From Roseibium porphyridii (lineage in GTDB: Bacteria; Pseudomonadota; Alphaproteobacteria; Rhizobiales; Stappiaceae), in contig NZ_CP120863.1 of NCBI RefSeq assembly GCF_026191725.2, positions 2,956,001 to 3,020,000 on the forward strand: a stretch of DNA of 64,000 bases. Reading direction: 5' to 3'. A program made the translations under genes and the position numbers. Shown here in pieces: positions 25,154 through 34,800 of the stretch. Below the pieces are notes generated by a model, which was not told the DNA's origin, did no database searches, and saw only the letters and a program-made list of their open reading frames with translations. The first letter of the stretch is position 1. Every line of letters starts with the position of its first letter.

Positions 25154-27607
25154 GTGCCTTCCTTCTCACGCAGTCTTGAAAAAGCCCTTCACCAGGCTCT
25201 GGCGTTCGCGAACGAACGCCAGCAGGAATATGCGACACTCGAGCATCTCCTTCTGGCGTTGCTCGATGACCAGGATGCTGCGGCCGTAATGCGGGCCTGC
25301 AATGTTGACCTGGATACAATCCGCAGGAACCTCCTAGAATACATCGAAACCGAACTCGATAATCTGGTCACGGACAGTGACGATGATTCCAAGCCGACCG
25401 CTGGTTTTCAGCGCGTCATTCAACGTGCCGTGATTCATGTGCAGTCTTCTGGGCGTGAAGAAGTCACGGGCGCGAATGTGCTGGTTGCGATTTTTGCTGA
25501 GAGGGAAAGCCACGCTGCTTACTTCCTGCAAGACCAGGATATGACGCGTTACGATGCGGTGAATTATATTTCACACGGTATCGCGAAACGCCCTGGTATG
25601 TCCGAAGCCAGACCCGTGGAAGGTGCGGAAGAAGAAGACGTATTGCCAGGCGCGGAGGCGGACAAGAAATCAAGTCAGAAGACCGATGCGCTTGAAGCTT
25701 ATTGTGTCAATCTCAATGACAAGGCGACTGGTGGCAAAATCGATCCACTGATTGGACGAGACAGCGAAATCCAGCGCACAATCCAGATTTTGTGCCGGCG
25801 GTCAAAGAACAATCCGCTGTTTGTCGGAGACCCAGGTGTTGGCAAAACTGCGATCGCGGAAGGATTGGCCCACCGTATCGTCAATGGTGACGTGCCTGAT
25901 GTTCTAAAGGACGCCACCATCTTTTCGCTGGATATGGGCTCGCTTCTTGCCGGAACGCGCTATCGCGGCGATTTCGAGGAACGTCTGAAGCAGGTGGTCA
26001 AGGAGATCGAGGACTACCCGGGTGCCGTCATGTTCATTGACGAGATCCATACCGTGATTGGGGCAGGTGCCACATCCGGTGGTGCCATGGATGCCTCCAA
26101 TCTTCTCAAACCGGCGCTTGCGTCGGGAGCAATCCGTTGCATTGGGTCCACGACCTACAAGGAGTATCGCCAGTTTTTCGAAAAGGATCGGGCACTTGTG
26201 CGGCGATTCCAGAAGATCGATGTCAACGAACCGTCGATTCCCGATGCAATCGATATCCTTCGCGGACTGAAGCCCTATTTCGAAGACTTCCATAAGGTTC
26301 GCTACACCAACGATGCCATCAAGACAGCTGTTGAGCTGTCAGCGAAATACATTTCTGACCGCAAGCTTCCAGACAAAGCCATCGATGTTCTGGACGAGAC
26401 CGGTGCGTCCCAAATGCTTGTGCCGGAGGCGCGGCGGCGTAAGACCATTGGTGTGAAGGAAATCGAAAACACCATTGCCACAATGGCCAGGATCCCGCCG
26501 AAGTCGGTTTCCAAGGATGACGCTGAAGTTCTTGAGAACCTCGGCAAGGACCTGAAACGGGTCGTCTACGGCCAGGACAATGCGATTGAAACCCTGGCCT
26601 CGGCGATCAAGCTGGCCAGAGCGGGGCTTCGCGAGCCTGACAAGCCGATCGGCAGTTACCTGTTCTCCGGACCGACTGGTGTCGGCAAGACGGAAGTTGC
26701 CCGTCAGTTGGCTTCATCGCTCGGGGTAGAGCTGATCCGTTTTGATATGTCGGAGTATATGGAGCGGCACACGGTGTCGCGCCTGATCGGCGCACCTCCG
26801 GGCTATGTCGGATTTGATCAAGGTGGCCTGTTGACCGATGGCGTCGATCAGCATCCGCATTGCGTGCTGCTGCTGGACGAGATCGAGAAGGCCCACCCGG
26901 ATCTGTTCAACATCCTGCTGCAGGTCATGGACCACGGCAAATTGACCGACCACAACGGCAAACAGGTCGATTTCCGCAATGTCATCTTGATCATGACGAC
27001 GAATGCTGGCGCTGCGGACATGGCCAAGATGCCTGTCGGCTTCAATCGTGTGAAACGTGAAGGTGACGATACCGAAGCGATCAACAAGCTGTTCACGCCA
27101 GAGTTCCGCAATCGTCTGGACGCGATCATTCCGTTTGGCAACTTGCCGATCGAGGTCGTCTACAAAGTCGTCGAGAAGTTCGTCATGCAGCTGGAAGTAC
27201 AGCTTGCTGATCGCAACGTGACGTTCGAGTTGACCGATGAGGCCGTGAAATGGCTGGCGACGAAAGGGTATGATGATCGAATGGGCGCTCGACCTCTCGG
27301 CCGGATTATCCAGGAGCATATCAAGCGACCGCTTGCCGATGAGGTGCTGTTCGGCAAGTTGAAAAAAGGCGGCATGGTCAAAGTGTCGGTTTCGGAAGAC
27401 GGGAAGGGTCTCCTTCTTGAAAGCGTTGAGGAGCGGGCGACACCACCGAAAACCAAAGCCAAGACCGAGCCCAAGCCGCGCCCTAAGCGCAAGCGGAAAG
27501 CGCCGGCGAAATCGGCAGCGTCCGGCAAGGACAGCAAAGCATCGTCGTCCGGCAAAGGCGGTTCCTCCAAGAAGAGCTTGGTGCCCAAGGTGCCGCTGGC
27601 GGATTGA
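25154..27607 (+). CDS. clpA: ATP-dependent Clp protease ATP-binding subunit ClpA
   Basis: 817 residues. The N-domain (1-150) begins FSRSLEKALHQALAFANERQQEYATLEHLLLALL. AAA module 1 has Walker A GDPGVGKTAI and Walker B VMFIDEIHTVIGAG; module 2 has GPTGVGKTEVA, LLLDEIEKAHPDLFNILLQVMDHG and the arginine finger region PEFRNRLDAII. ClpA unfolds substrates and feeds them to ClpP. The GTG start at 25154 has AGGA 10 bases upstream and lies 12 bp after clpS. The C-terminus carries an unusual tail of about 50 residues rich in Lys, Pro and Ser (from about 765), strongly basic and probably disordered. Confidence 0.97.
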   Translation: MPSFSRSLEKALHQALAFANERQQEYATLEHLLLALLDDQDAAAVMRACNVDLDTIRRNLLEYIETELDNLVTDSDDDSKPTAGFQRVIQRAVIHVQSSGREEVTGANVLVAIFAERESHAAYFLQDQDMTRYDAVNYISHGIAKRPGMSEARPVEGAEEEDVLPGAEADKKSSQKTDALEAYCVNLNDKATGGKIDPLIGRDSEIQRTIQILCRRSKNNPLFVGDPGVGKTAIAEGLAHRIVNGDVPDVLKDATIFSLDMGSLLAGTRYRGDFEERLKQVVKEIEDYPGAVMFIDEIHTVIGAGATSGGAMDASNLLKPALASGAIRCIGSTTYKEYRQFFEKDRALVRRFQKIDVNEPSIPDAIDILRGLKPYFEDFHKVRYTNDAIKTAVELSAKYISDRKLPDKAIDVLDETGASQMLVPEARRRKTIGVKEIENTIATMARIPPKSVSKDDAEVLENLGKDLKRVVYGQDNAIETLASAIKLARAGLREPDKPIGSYLFSGPTGVGKTEVARQLASSLGVELIRFDMSEYMERHTVSRLIGAPPGYVGFDQGGLLTDGVDQHPHCVLLLDEIEKAHPDLFNILLQVMDHGKLTDHNGKQVDFRNVILIMTTNAGAADMAKMPVGFNRVKREGDDTEAINKLFTPEFRNRLDAIIPFGNLPIEVVYKVVEKFVMQLEVQLADRNVTFELTDEAVKWLATKGYDDRMGARPLGRIIQEHIKRPLADEVLFGKLKKGGMVKVSVSEDGKGLLLESVEERATPPKTKAKTEPKPRPKRKRKAPAKSAASGKDSKASSSGKGGSSKKSLVPKVPLAD

Positions 27608-27625
27608 TCGGTCCGTTCCAAGCTT

Positions 27626-27658
27626 AGAAAGCCCCGGTATTGCCGGGGCTTTCTTTTT
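27626..27658 (+). terminator. Rho-independent terminator after clpA
   Basis: AGAAAGCCCCGG pairs perfectly with CCGGGGCTTTCT around a 5-base loop and runs into TTTTT. It lies 18 bp past the clpA stop. Confidence 0.95.
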
Positions 27659-27709
27659 GAGTAAAGGCTGTCGAGCCTAGAATGTGCGGACTGTTGGATG
27701 TCGTGTTTG

Positions 27710-28642
27710 CTAAACGTCGGCAAACAATGTCGGGTCCGGGAAAACAGCCTCCGCGAAGTCGGCGATCGGCAGCATCATGCGGGCCTTGATTTCTGACGTA
27801 AACAGCTTCTCGAAATCGATCGAGTCCATAGGTTTTGTCTGTCCGCGCGCATGCCACGCAACAAGACTTTTTGTCGTATGAAAAACTAGGTGATCGAGCC
27901 CGTCCGTGAGCTTGCTGTAAAAATCTATGGGATTGTCCGCAAACTTTCCGTTGCTTCGACGAATGTTGATAGGAGGAGAGCTGCCGACGATGTGGCCGGC
28001 ATCGATTTCCTCGTTCATTAGATGGACTGTCCAGCGCGTCGTGTCTGCGTTTCTTTGCTTTACATCCTCATGCGGTGCCGGACCGGCACCATGCCCGCTC
28101 GCTAGGTCGGACGGGTGAAAGTTATAAACACCAAGGTCCGGAATGCGGAGGAACGGTTTGTCGATCAGTTGTCCGAAGCCACAGCACAAAACTGCATGGG
28201 GTTTAAAGTCCCGTAGTGTTTCGCGAAACCAATCCTGCTTTATGTCGCCTGTATAAACGGGAATACCTGCCGACAGGGCTGTTCTAACGGTCGCGCTTTC
28301 AAGCTCACGTTGCATGTCTTCGGGATAAAGGTGCCATATGCGCTTGCGTGCACTGATCCGGGCATCCTGGTTTAGAGGATCATCTGTCAACAGGCATGAG
28401 ATGTATAATTTTGCGGGAAAATGGTGTGCGAAGGCGAGCAGTGTCTTGAGCGTCAAAAACCCAACTGGAAGGCTTGCGATCACGGCGATGCGCAGAGTGT
28501 CGCTAGCAGGGCGAGGTCTTGAATCAACGCTCGGTTCTATAAATTCACCCCATCGAATGGATTCGTCGTTGTAGACGTGATCGGCAAGACGCAATCCCTT
28601 TAGCCACCGATTTAACCAGATGTCTTTTGAGAGGTCTGACAT
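27710..28642 (-). CDS. Formyltransferase-family protein
   Basis: 310 residues. The fold of methionyl-tRNA/10-formyl-THF-dependent formyltransferases is visible: RIAVIASLPVGFLTLKTLLAF, then PHAVLCCGFGQLIDKPFLRIPDLGVYNFHPSDLASGHGAGPAP (the catalytic N-x-H is NFH near residue 175, with the HPS loop), and VHLMNEEIDAGHIV (the catalytic Asp). There is no C-terminal tRNA-binding domain, so it is not Fmt itself; sugar-nucleotide or small-molecule N-formylation is more likely. It stands alone, and its codons look more AT-rich than clpA's, so horizontal gain is possible. The N-terminal 45 residues have no counterpart I recognise. Confidence 0.7.
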   Translation of the reverse strand: MSDLSKDIWLNRWLKGLRLADHVYNDESIRWGEFIEPSVDSRPRPASDTLRIAVIASLPVGFLTLKTLLAFAHHFPAKLYISCLLTDDPLNQDARISARKRIWHLYPEDMQRELESATVRTALSAGIPVYTGDIKQDWFRETLRDFKPHAVLCCGFGQLIDKPFLRIPDLGVYNFHPSDLASGHGAGPAPHEDVKQRNADTTRWTVHLMNEEIDAGHIVGSSPPINIRRSNGKFADNPIDFYSKLTDGLDHLVFHTTKSLVAWHARGQTKPMDSIDFEKLFTSEIKARMMLPIADFAEAVFPDPTLFADV

Positions 28643-28808
28643 AAAGCGCTGTCCAGTTGAGGTCGATTGCCATTGGTTGAACCAGAGAAATTGCTCATCA
28701 AGAACATGTCAATATTGAACAGAACCTGTTGTGGCACCGCGTTGACATTTCGTGGGAACAGGATCAGAAAATAAGGTCTCCTTACGATTTTCGTTTTGGT
28801 CTACGTTC

Positions 28809-29570
28809 ATGTCCTCGCCAAACGGCGCTTCTGAAAACCCACCTGAAAACAGGGAAGTCATTTCTTCGAAGAAATGGTTTGCTCGCGGTGCACGTGCAGC
28901 AATCTCGATACCTGCGTTCATATTGACGGCAGCATTTGTCGGATATGCCGGACTGGCTCGCGAGACCGGCCTCACATTGCTTGAAACCCTTGCAATGACT
29001 GGCTTTATCTGGGCGTTGCCGTCCGTGGTGGTCTTGACCGGTGCCTTGTCTTCCGGAATGGGTCTTATCCCGGCGGGCATTGCCGTGGCGCTTGCTTCCG
29101 TGCGACTGATGCCCATGACAATGGCGTTGATGCCGATCATCAAAGTTCAAGGAAAAACCAGGAACTGGCAGCTTCTGATTGCGTCACACTTCGTTGCGGT
29201 CACGGCCTGGGTCTATGCCATGAAACACCTGCCGGACCTGCCGAGAGAGGCAAGGCTGCCCTTTTTTGTGGGCTTCGGCAGTTCGATTTCCACCTTTGTC
29301 TTTGTATTGACGGGCATTGCCTATTTGCTGGTTGAGCGGCTTCCGGACGTTGTGGCCGGGGCCTTGTTTCTTTTGACCCCCGTTTATTTTCTGTGCTCGC
29401 TCTGGGGGGCTGCAAGACTGAATGCGGACAAGGCGTCCATGGTGGCTGGTCTGGTGCTTGGGCCGGTCTTTTTTATTTCACTGCCTGGGCTTGATCTGCT
29501 TTGGACCGGATTGGCGGGTGGCACGCTGGCGTATCTGGTTACGCGTATTTGGCGGCGGGGGCTGTCGTGA
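28809..29570 (+). CDS. AzlC family branched-chain amino acid exporter subunit
   Basis: About 253 residues with six or more membrane helices. ARAAISIPAFILTAAFVGYAGLARETGLTLLETLAMTGFIWALPSVVVLTGAL is the AzlC core, with SVRLMPMTMALMPII following. AzlC pairs with AzlD to export branched-chain amino acids or related compounds; the next gene supplies the AzlD-like partner. The ATG at 28809 is chosen although its Shine-Dalgarno is poor; a GTG at 28752 would add 19 residues. Confidence 0.8.
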   Translation: MSSPNGASENPPENREVISSKKWFARGARAAISIPAFILTAAFVGYAGLARETGLTLLETLAMTGFIWALPSVVVLTGALSSGMGLIPAGIAVALASVRLMPMTMALMPIIKVQGKTRNWQLLIASHFVAVTAWVYAMKHLPDLPREARLPFFVGFGSSISTFVFVLTGIAYLLVERLPDVVAGALFLLTPVYFLCSLWGAARLNADKASMVAGLVLGPVFFISLPGLDLLWTGLAGGTLAYLVTRIWRRGLS

Positions 29571-29941
29571 TGGATGGTCTCATGCGCAGCGGGGCTTATG
29601 CGGATACCTGGTGGTGGCCCTTTCTCATGATCCTGGTCGCCGGCTGGCTGGCAACAGATGTGTGGCGTTGGCTGGGTGTTTTTGCTGGTGGACGCCTGCG
29701 TGAAGACGGTGAGCTTCTGATTTGGGTAAGGTGTGTTGCAACGGCGCTCGTTGCGGGGCTCATCTCCAAACTGATCCTCTTTCCGCAAGGCGTTCTCGCT
29801 GAAACACCCATGTGGTTGCGCCTTGCCGCAACAGCCTTCGGATTTGCCGCCTTTCTTGGATCTCGTCAGCGCGTTGTCATTGGCGTTTTGGCGGCAGAGG
29901 CCTTTTTGCTCATTGGGTGGACTTCTCTCGATCTCTTGTAG
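29570..29941 (+). CDS. AzlD-like small membrane subunit
   Basis: 123 residues with four hydrophobic helices (WWWPFLMILVAGWLATDVWRWLGVF, VRCVATALVAGLISKLILFP, WLRLAATAFGFAAFLGS, VVIGVLAAEAFLLIGW). Its ATG overlaps the azlC stop as TGATG, so translation is coupled. AzlD proteins are the small partner of AzlC; sequence similarity is faint and the call rests mainly on size, topology and position. Confidence 0.75.
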   Translation: MDGLMRSGAYADTWWWPFLMILVAGWLATDVWRWLGVFAGGRLREDGELLIWVRCVATALVAGLISKLILFPQGVLAETPMWLRLAATAFGFAAFLGSRQRVVIGVLAAEAFLLIGWTSLDLL

Positions 29942-30038
29942 TTGACGGTATTGCGGACTTTTTTGCTGTAGCTGTTCAGGGAGCTTGATACGATGAGTTG
30001 AACACACTCCGTGTTGCAGCAAGAAGGAGAACACCGGA

Positions 30039-30689
30039 ATGACCAACCAAGTGGAACTCTTCTATGCACCGCAGACACGGGCGACCGGGGTGCGTGTGCT
30101 CCTTGAGGAATTGGGTGCACCTTACAAGTTGAATGTATTGAACTTCAAACTTGGTGAGAACCGGCAACCCAGATACCTGGCTGTGAACCCCTCCGGGAAA
30201 GTGCCTGCATTGCGCAGTGGTGATGCAGTAATTACAGAACAGGTTGCCATCTATATCTATGCGGCCGACTTGTTTCCTGAAAAGGGATTAACCCCCGCTC
30301 TCGATGACCCCCGCCGTGGTCCGTACCTACGATGGTTCGTTCACATGGCCTCTTGTTTTGAGCCCGCCCTGGTGGATCGTGCGCTCAAACGGGAAGAACC
30401 GCCACAAGTCATGTCACCCTATGGCAGTTTCGATACCGTGATGGAAAATATGAGGGCGCAACTCGCGAAGGGCCCATATGTTCTTGGCGAACGCATGACG
30501 GCGGTTGATGTGCTTTGGGCAGTGGGGCTGCGCTGGGGAATGATGTTCGGTATTGTTCCTGAATTCGATGAATTCAAGAGTTTCACGCAACGCTATTTTG
30601 AGCGTCCCGCACCCGTCAAAGTGTTGCAGGAGGATCAAAACCTCGCCAAAGAACAGGAAGATGCAGCGGTCCAGGCGGGCGTGGACTGA
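30039..30689 (+). CDS. Glutathione S-transferase
   Basis: 216 residues. The thioredoxin-fold N-terminal domain reads VELFYAPQTRATGVRVLLEELGAPYKLNVLNFKLGENRQPRYLAVNPSGKVPALRSGDAVITEQVAIYIYAADLFP, with NPSGKVPAL (cis-Pro) and the ITEQ glutathione-binding turn. The C-terminal helical domain has GPYVLGERMTAVDVLWAVGL, with the conserved Asp of the N-capping box. A beta-type bacterial enzyme that conjugates glutathione to electrophiles or acts as a thiol reductase. GAAGGAGA precedes the ATG by about 8 bases. Monocistronic. Confidence 0.9.
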   Translation: MTNQVELFYAPQTRATGVRVLLEELGAPYKLNVLNFKLGENRQPRYLAVNPSGKVPALRSGDAVITEQVAIYIYAADLFPEKGLTPALDDPRRGPYLRWFVHMASCFEPALVDRALKREEPPQVMSPYGSFDTVMENMRAQLAKGPYVLGERMTAVDVLWAVGLRWGMMFGIVPEFDEFKSFTQRYFERPAPVKVLQEDQNLAKEQEDAAVQAGVD

Positions 30690-30718
30690 TCGATTTCTGA
30701 TCGGCAGAAACGAGGCCG

Positions 30719-31153
30719 CTAGTACATATCCGGGTTGATTTCCAATGGTTCGACTTTTCTGATCCACTCTTTCCTGATGTGAGGGATTAGTATCTGGACG
30801 GAACCCGGTGAGTGATCGTCTTGCTGCCCGTTCAAACAAAGCCAGGAGCCGTCATCCTCGATCCGTCCCGTCTCTATGGATTGAAATAGAAGCTCACACC
30901 AATGGCCATAGGAAGAACGCAGGAGCCGGTTCTCCGGAACCAGCAGCTCCAAAGTCACGTATTCAAATTGATTGAACTCGTGCTCCGAAAGGAGGCTTGC
31001 CGCCAGCAGCTCAAGATCGTCCTCCTGGGTTTCAAAGGTCCAGACTGGCGGTGTCCGGCCGTCGCACAAGCCATGTTCCTTCATGTGCTTGGCTGCATAC
31101 TCGTATGCTAGCCTGTACTGGGGCGGTGTTTGAATTCCCGCCCAGGAGGGCAC
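30719..31153 (-). CDS. DUF3841-like protein, start unclear
   Basis: 145 residues from the only standard start, a GTG at 31153. The body (YEYAAKHMKEHGLCDGRTPPVWTFETQEDDLELLAASLLSEHEFNQFEYVTLELLVPENRLLRSSYGHWCELLF) resembles DUF3841, function unknown. The same frame stays open upstream and reads like protein: FARLFTFQRKEVLPLLNKNGTY, about 32 codons up to the HIT stop, yet it has no ATG, GTG or TTG. Either a CTG/ATT start near 31251 overlaps the HIT stop, or the original start has been lost. It lies downstream of the HIT gene on the same strand. Confidence 0.55.
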   Translation of the reverse strand: MPSWAGIQTPPQYRLAYEYAAKHMKEHGLCDGRTPPVWTFETQEDDLELLAASLLSEHEFNQFEYVTLELLVPENRLLRSSYGHWCELLFQSIETGRIEDDGSWLCLNGQQDDHSPGSVQILIPHIRKEWIRKVEPLEINPDMY

Positions 31154-31251
31154 ATAGGTACCATTCTTGTTGAGAAGAGGCAGAACCTCTTTGCGCTGAA
31201 ATGTGAAAAGGCGGGCGAACTCCGATGGCGCTCCGTTGGCTGAAGGGGCAA

Positions 31252-31686
31252 TCAGGAGAGCGCTTCCCGGATTTTCTCAGCCTGAGCAGCAAGAACGTCA
31301 TTGTCCGCCATATCGCCTGTGTGGGGTCTCAGTGAGACGCCTTCGAAACGCGGAATTACATGAACATGTGTGTGAAAGACTACCTGACCACCTGCCGGTT
31401 CGGAAAACTGCTGGATTGTGGTTCCATCCGCAGCAAATGCCGTGATTACAATGCGTGCCATCTTCTGAACCGTTGCCATAACAGCGTTCAAGTCATCTTC
31501 GGCGATGTCGAAGATGTTGCGTGACGGGTTCTTCGGGATCACCAGAATATGGCCGTCGCCGCGTGGCATGATGTCCATGATCACCAGCGTCTTGTCATCC
31601 TCATAGACCTTGTGACTTGGCAATTCACCTCGAAGGATCTTTGCAAAGACGTTCTGGTCGTCATACGCGGGTGTGGGCATAGCCAT
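31252..31686 (-). CDS. HIT family hydrolase
   Basis: About 144 residues. The histidine triad HTHVHVIPRF (H-x-H-x-H) is near residue 108, and the N-terminal VFAKILRGELPSHKVYEDDKTLVIMDIMPRGDGHILVIPK is typical of HIT nucleotide hydrolases and transferases of the Hint type. They cleave nucleoside phosphoramidates or adenylated substrates. GAGGA lies 5 bases before the ATG at 31686; a second ATG is at 31680. It is followed by the DUF3841-like frame, which may be translated by coupling. Confidence 0.9.
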   Translation of the reverse strand: MAMPTPAYDDQNVFAKILRGELPSHKVYEDDKTLVIMDIMPRGDGHILVIPKNPSRNIFDIAEDDLNAVMATVQKMARIVITAFAADGTTIQQFSEPAGGQVVFHTHVHVIPRFEGVSLRPHTGDMADNDVLAAQAEKIREALS

Positions 31687-31822
31687 CTCATTCCTCAAAT
31701 CGTCAACAATGCTCCAACCTTGGAGCAGGCAGCAGCGAGACTAGTCGGTCCAACCGGATGGGAGCAAGGGTGAAATGATCTGAATTTCCAGGAAGTAAGA
31801 GCGACCTTCTGATTAAAGGATT

Positions 31823-31846
31823 GCATCCCGTCATTAGACGGGATGC
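31823..31846 (-). terminator. Hairpin downstream of acyltransferase gene
   Basis: GCATCCCGTC and GACGGGATGC form a perfect 10-bp stem around ATTA, 9 bp past the acyltransferase stop on the minus strand. The T-run after it is short and broken, so termination strength is uncertain. Confidence 0.5.
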
Positions 31847-31854
31847 TGGATCTA

Positions 31855-34800
31855 TCAGGCGGCTTTGGACTCGCCGGAACCATCCGCAACGAGCTTTGAG
31901 ACACCGGCAAAATCCAGTTTACCAGAGCCCAGAACCGGAACACTCGGCACGACACGAACTTCTGCCGGTATCATCAGATCCTGAGCTCCGTTTGATTTGG
32001 CGGCTTCAACGAACGCGGATCGTGTCGCGTCGGGGTTTTCAGTGACCAGTATCAGTTTCTCTCCTTTGCGGGGATCCTTGATTGCTGCAACAGCTGACAG
32101 ATGGTCGGGCCAGATCTTTCCAGCCAGCGCTTCAACGGCGGCGAGTGAGACCATTTCTCCGCCGATTTTAGCAAAGCGTTTTGCGCGTCCCTTGATGGTG
32201 ATGAAACCGTCCTGATCGATGTCAACGATGTCACCGGTGTCGTGCCATCCGTCAACGAGCGGTTCTATTACACCTGGATTTTCGGATTTCAGGTATCCGA
32301 CCATAACGTTCGGACCGGATACGAGCAGTCGGCCGCCACTTTCAACGCCGGGTACGGGCTCCAGTTTAGCTGTCATTCCCGGCATCAGCTTGCCGACCGT
32401 GCCCGGTTTGTTGAACATGGGCGTGTTGATCGCAATGACGGGTGCGGTTTCCGTTACGCCATAACCTTCAAGAACACGCAATCCGAAACGTTCTAGATAG
32501 GTCTCTCTTGTCGACGGCTTGACTGGCTCTGCGCCTGCAAAGCAATAGCGCAGCGAACGGAAGTCATAAGCATGGGCTGTCCGGGCATATCCGTTCAAGA
32601 ACGTGTCGGTCCCAAAGAGAATTGTTGCATTGGAGCCGTAGATGAGTTCGGGAATGATGCGATAGTGCAGGGGAGACGGGTAAAGATATGCAGGTACTCC
32701 TGAAATCAGGGGCAGAATTGTTCCAGCTGTCAGGCCGAATGAGTGAAACATCGGCAAAACATTGAAAACCTTGTCGGATGGGGTGAAGTCAATTCGGGCG
32801 GCAGCCTGTGTCGCATTTGCCAGAATGTTTCTGTGCGTCAGGACAACACCTTTCGGTTCGCCCTCCGACCCGGATGTGAACAGGATAACGGCTGTATCGC
32901 TGGCATGACGCGCAACCAAAGGTCGGGTCTTTGTGACGAGACCTCTGACTTTGTCGAGGAGCGTGATTTCCTTCCTGACTTCGTCAAGCCAGATGAAGCG
33001 GACATGCGGCGATAGCTGCTCAACGAGGTTGTCGAGCCGCGCCTGAGCGACAAACGTACGCGAGCAGAGAACGGTTTTGACGTTGGCTGTCCGGCAGGCT
33101 GACAGTACGTTGCTCGGTCCGGCGGTGAAGTTGATCATTGCCGGAACCTTGCCGGCCGATTGAGCGGCAAGAAAGGTCACCGCAGAACCGTTGGCATTGG
33201 GCAGCATGATGCCGAGTGTGGTTTCACCGGGTGTCAGCTTTGCAATCTTGCGCGCCAGAACGGAGACGCCCGTCAGAAGTTTGCCGTAGTTGAGCTTGCC
33301 GCTCAGCGGGTCTTCGACAGCAAGTTGCGAATATCCGCGCTCCTTGGCTGTCTCGATGACCCGGTCGAGGATCGTGCTGTCTTGTGACAGGCTGGTTTCG
33401 AACATCAGACCTGACATGACCTGGTAAAGTTCAGCACCCGCTGCTGCGCGGCGCTTGCGGCCCTTCAGGTCTTCGGACAGTTCTAGGCGTTTCGGTTCCA
33501 TAATCGTCACCTTTACTTTCGGAAACAGTCGTTTGCGGATTTGGTCGGGTCTCAGATACGAGAACGGAGTTTTTTCAAGGCCTTCGATGCGGATGGGCAC
33601 AATCATAGCCCCGGTCTTGTCAGCAACCATTGCCGCGCCGTCATAGACTTTCATCAGGGAGCCGGTGACCGTCAGACGGCCCTCGGGAAAAATCACGAGC
33701 GGTTCGCCCGATTGAACGGTTCTGATCAGAGCCCGCGTTGCCATCGGCTTTGACGGGTTGATCGGCAATGCGTTGGCGAGGCGCAGGAACGGACGCACCC
33801 ACCAGCGCTTGGCAATGTCATAATCGATTGCAAACGTTGGCGTTCTGTCGCTTAAGGTCAATGCAAGTCCAGCGTCGAGAAGGCTGACGTGATTGAGGGC
33901 TAGAACTGGAGCCGGACCAGCTTTTTCAAGGTTCTCCAGGCCGGAGATCTCCACGCGGAAGATCGAACGATAAAGTATCGAAACCGCGTCCCGCATCGGA
34001 TTGGTCGGCAGGAAGACCAGCATTGCGATTGCAACGACCAGGTTAAGCGCAGACAGGAAGACAAGGATCGCCGGCACAGAAGCGCCGAGATACTGTGCAC
34101 CGGCAAGCGCCAGGCCGCCAAGCGTCATGATCGCTGCACCCAGCGCATTGGTACCAGCAATTCTGCGCGCCCGGCAGTCAGCATCAGACCAGGTCTGCAA
34201 TGCGGTGAAGGTTGGAACTGCGAGGAAGGCTCCAGAGATGGCAAGGCCTGCCATATCGATGGTCAGGCGCAGGACGCCGTCGCGTGCAATGAATTCACCC
34301 AGTGTTGCGGCAGGCATAGAATGAGACACGCCATTCAAGGTGAGAGCCGTGTCCAGGCAAAAAATGGCCAACAGAAAGGTGCCGACCGGAACCGGCAACA
34401 GGACAACGCGTCCGGCTAGCAGCCAGGCGGCGATGGCTGAACCAATACCGATGGACACGGCAAATACGGCTAGAAAATAGGTGACTGCAACTTCGCCGCC
34501 GCCAAGCAAGGACTTTACCATCAGCGGCAGGATGGCCAGTATCATGGCGCCGATCAGCCAGAACCAGGCATTCATGAGCGCGACGCGGACAAGGCGCTTG
34601 TCGGCGACAAGGTCCGCAAGTACACGCCAGGTAGACGTGGCGACGTTCCAGTCGATCTTGAGATCAGGAGCTGCTGCCGGTGCTGCGGGTATCAGGCGGC
34701 TCAATCCATAGCAGGCAACGGCCAAAGCGATCATGACCGGTGCGAACAACATGACAGGTGCCCCTGTGGCAAAGACGAGGCCAGCTGAAATGGTTCCACC

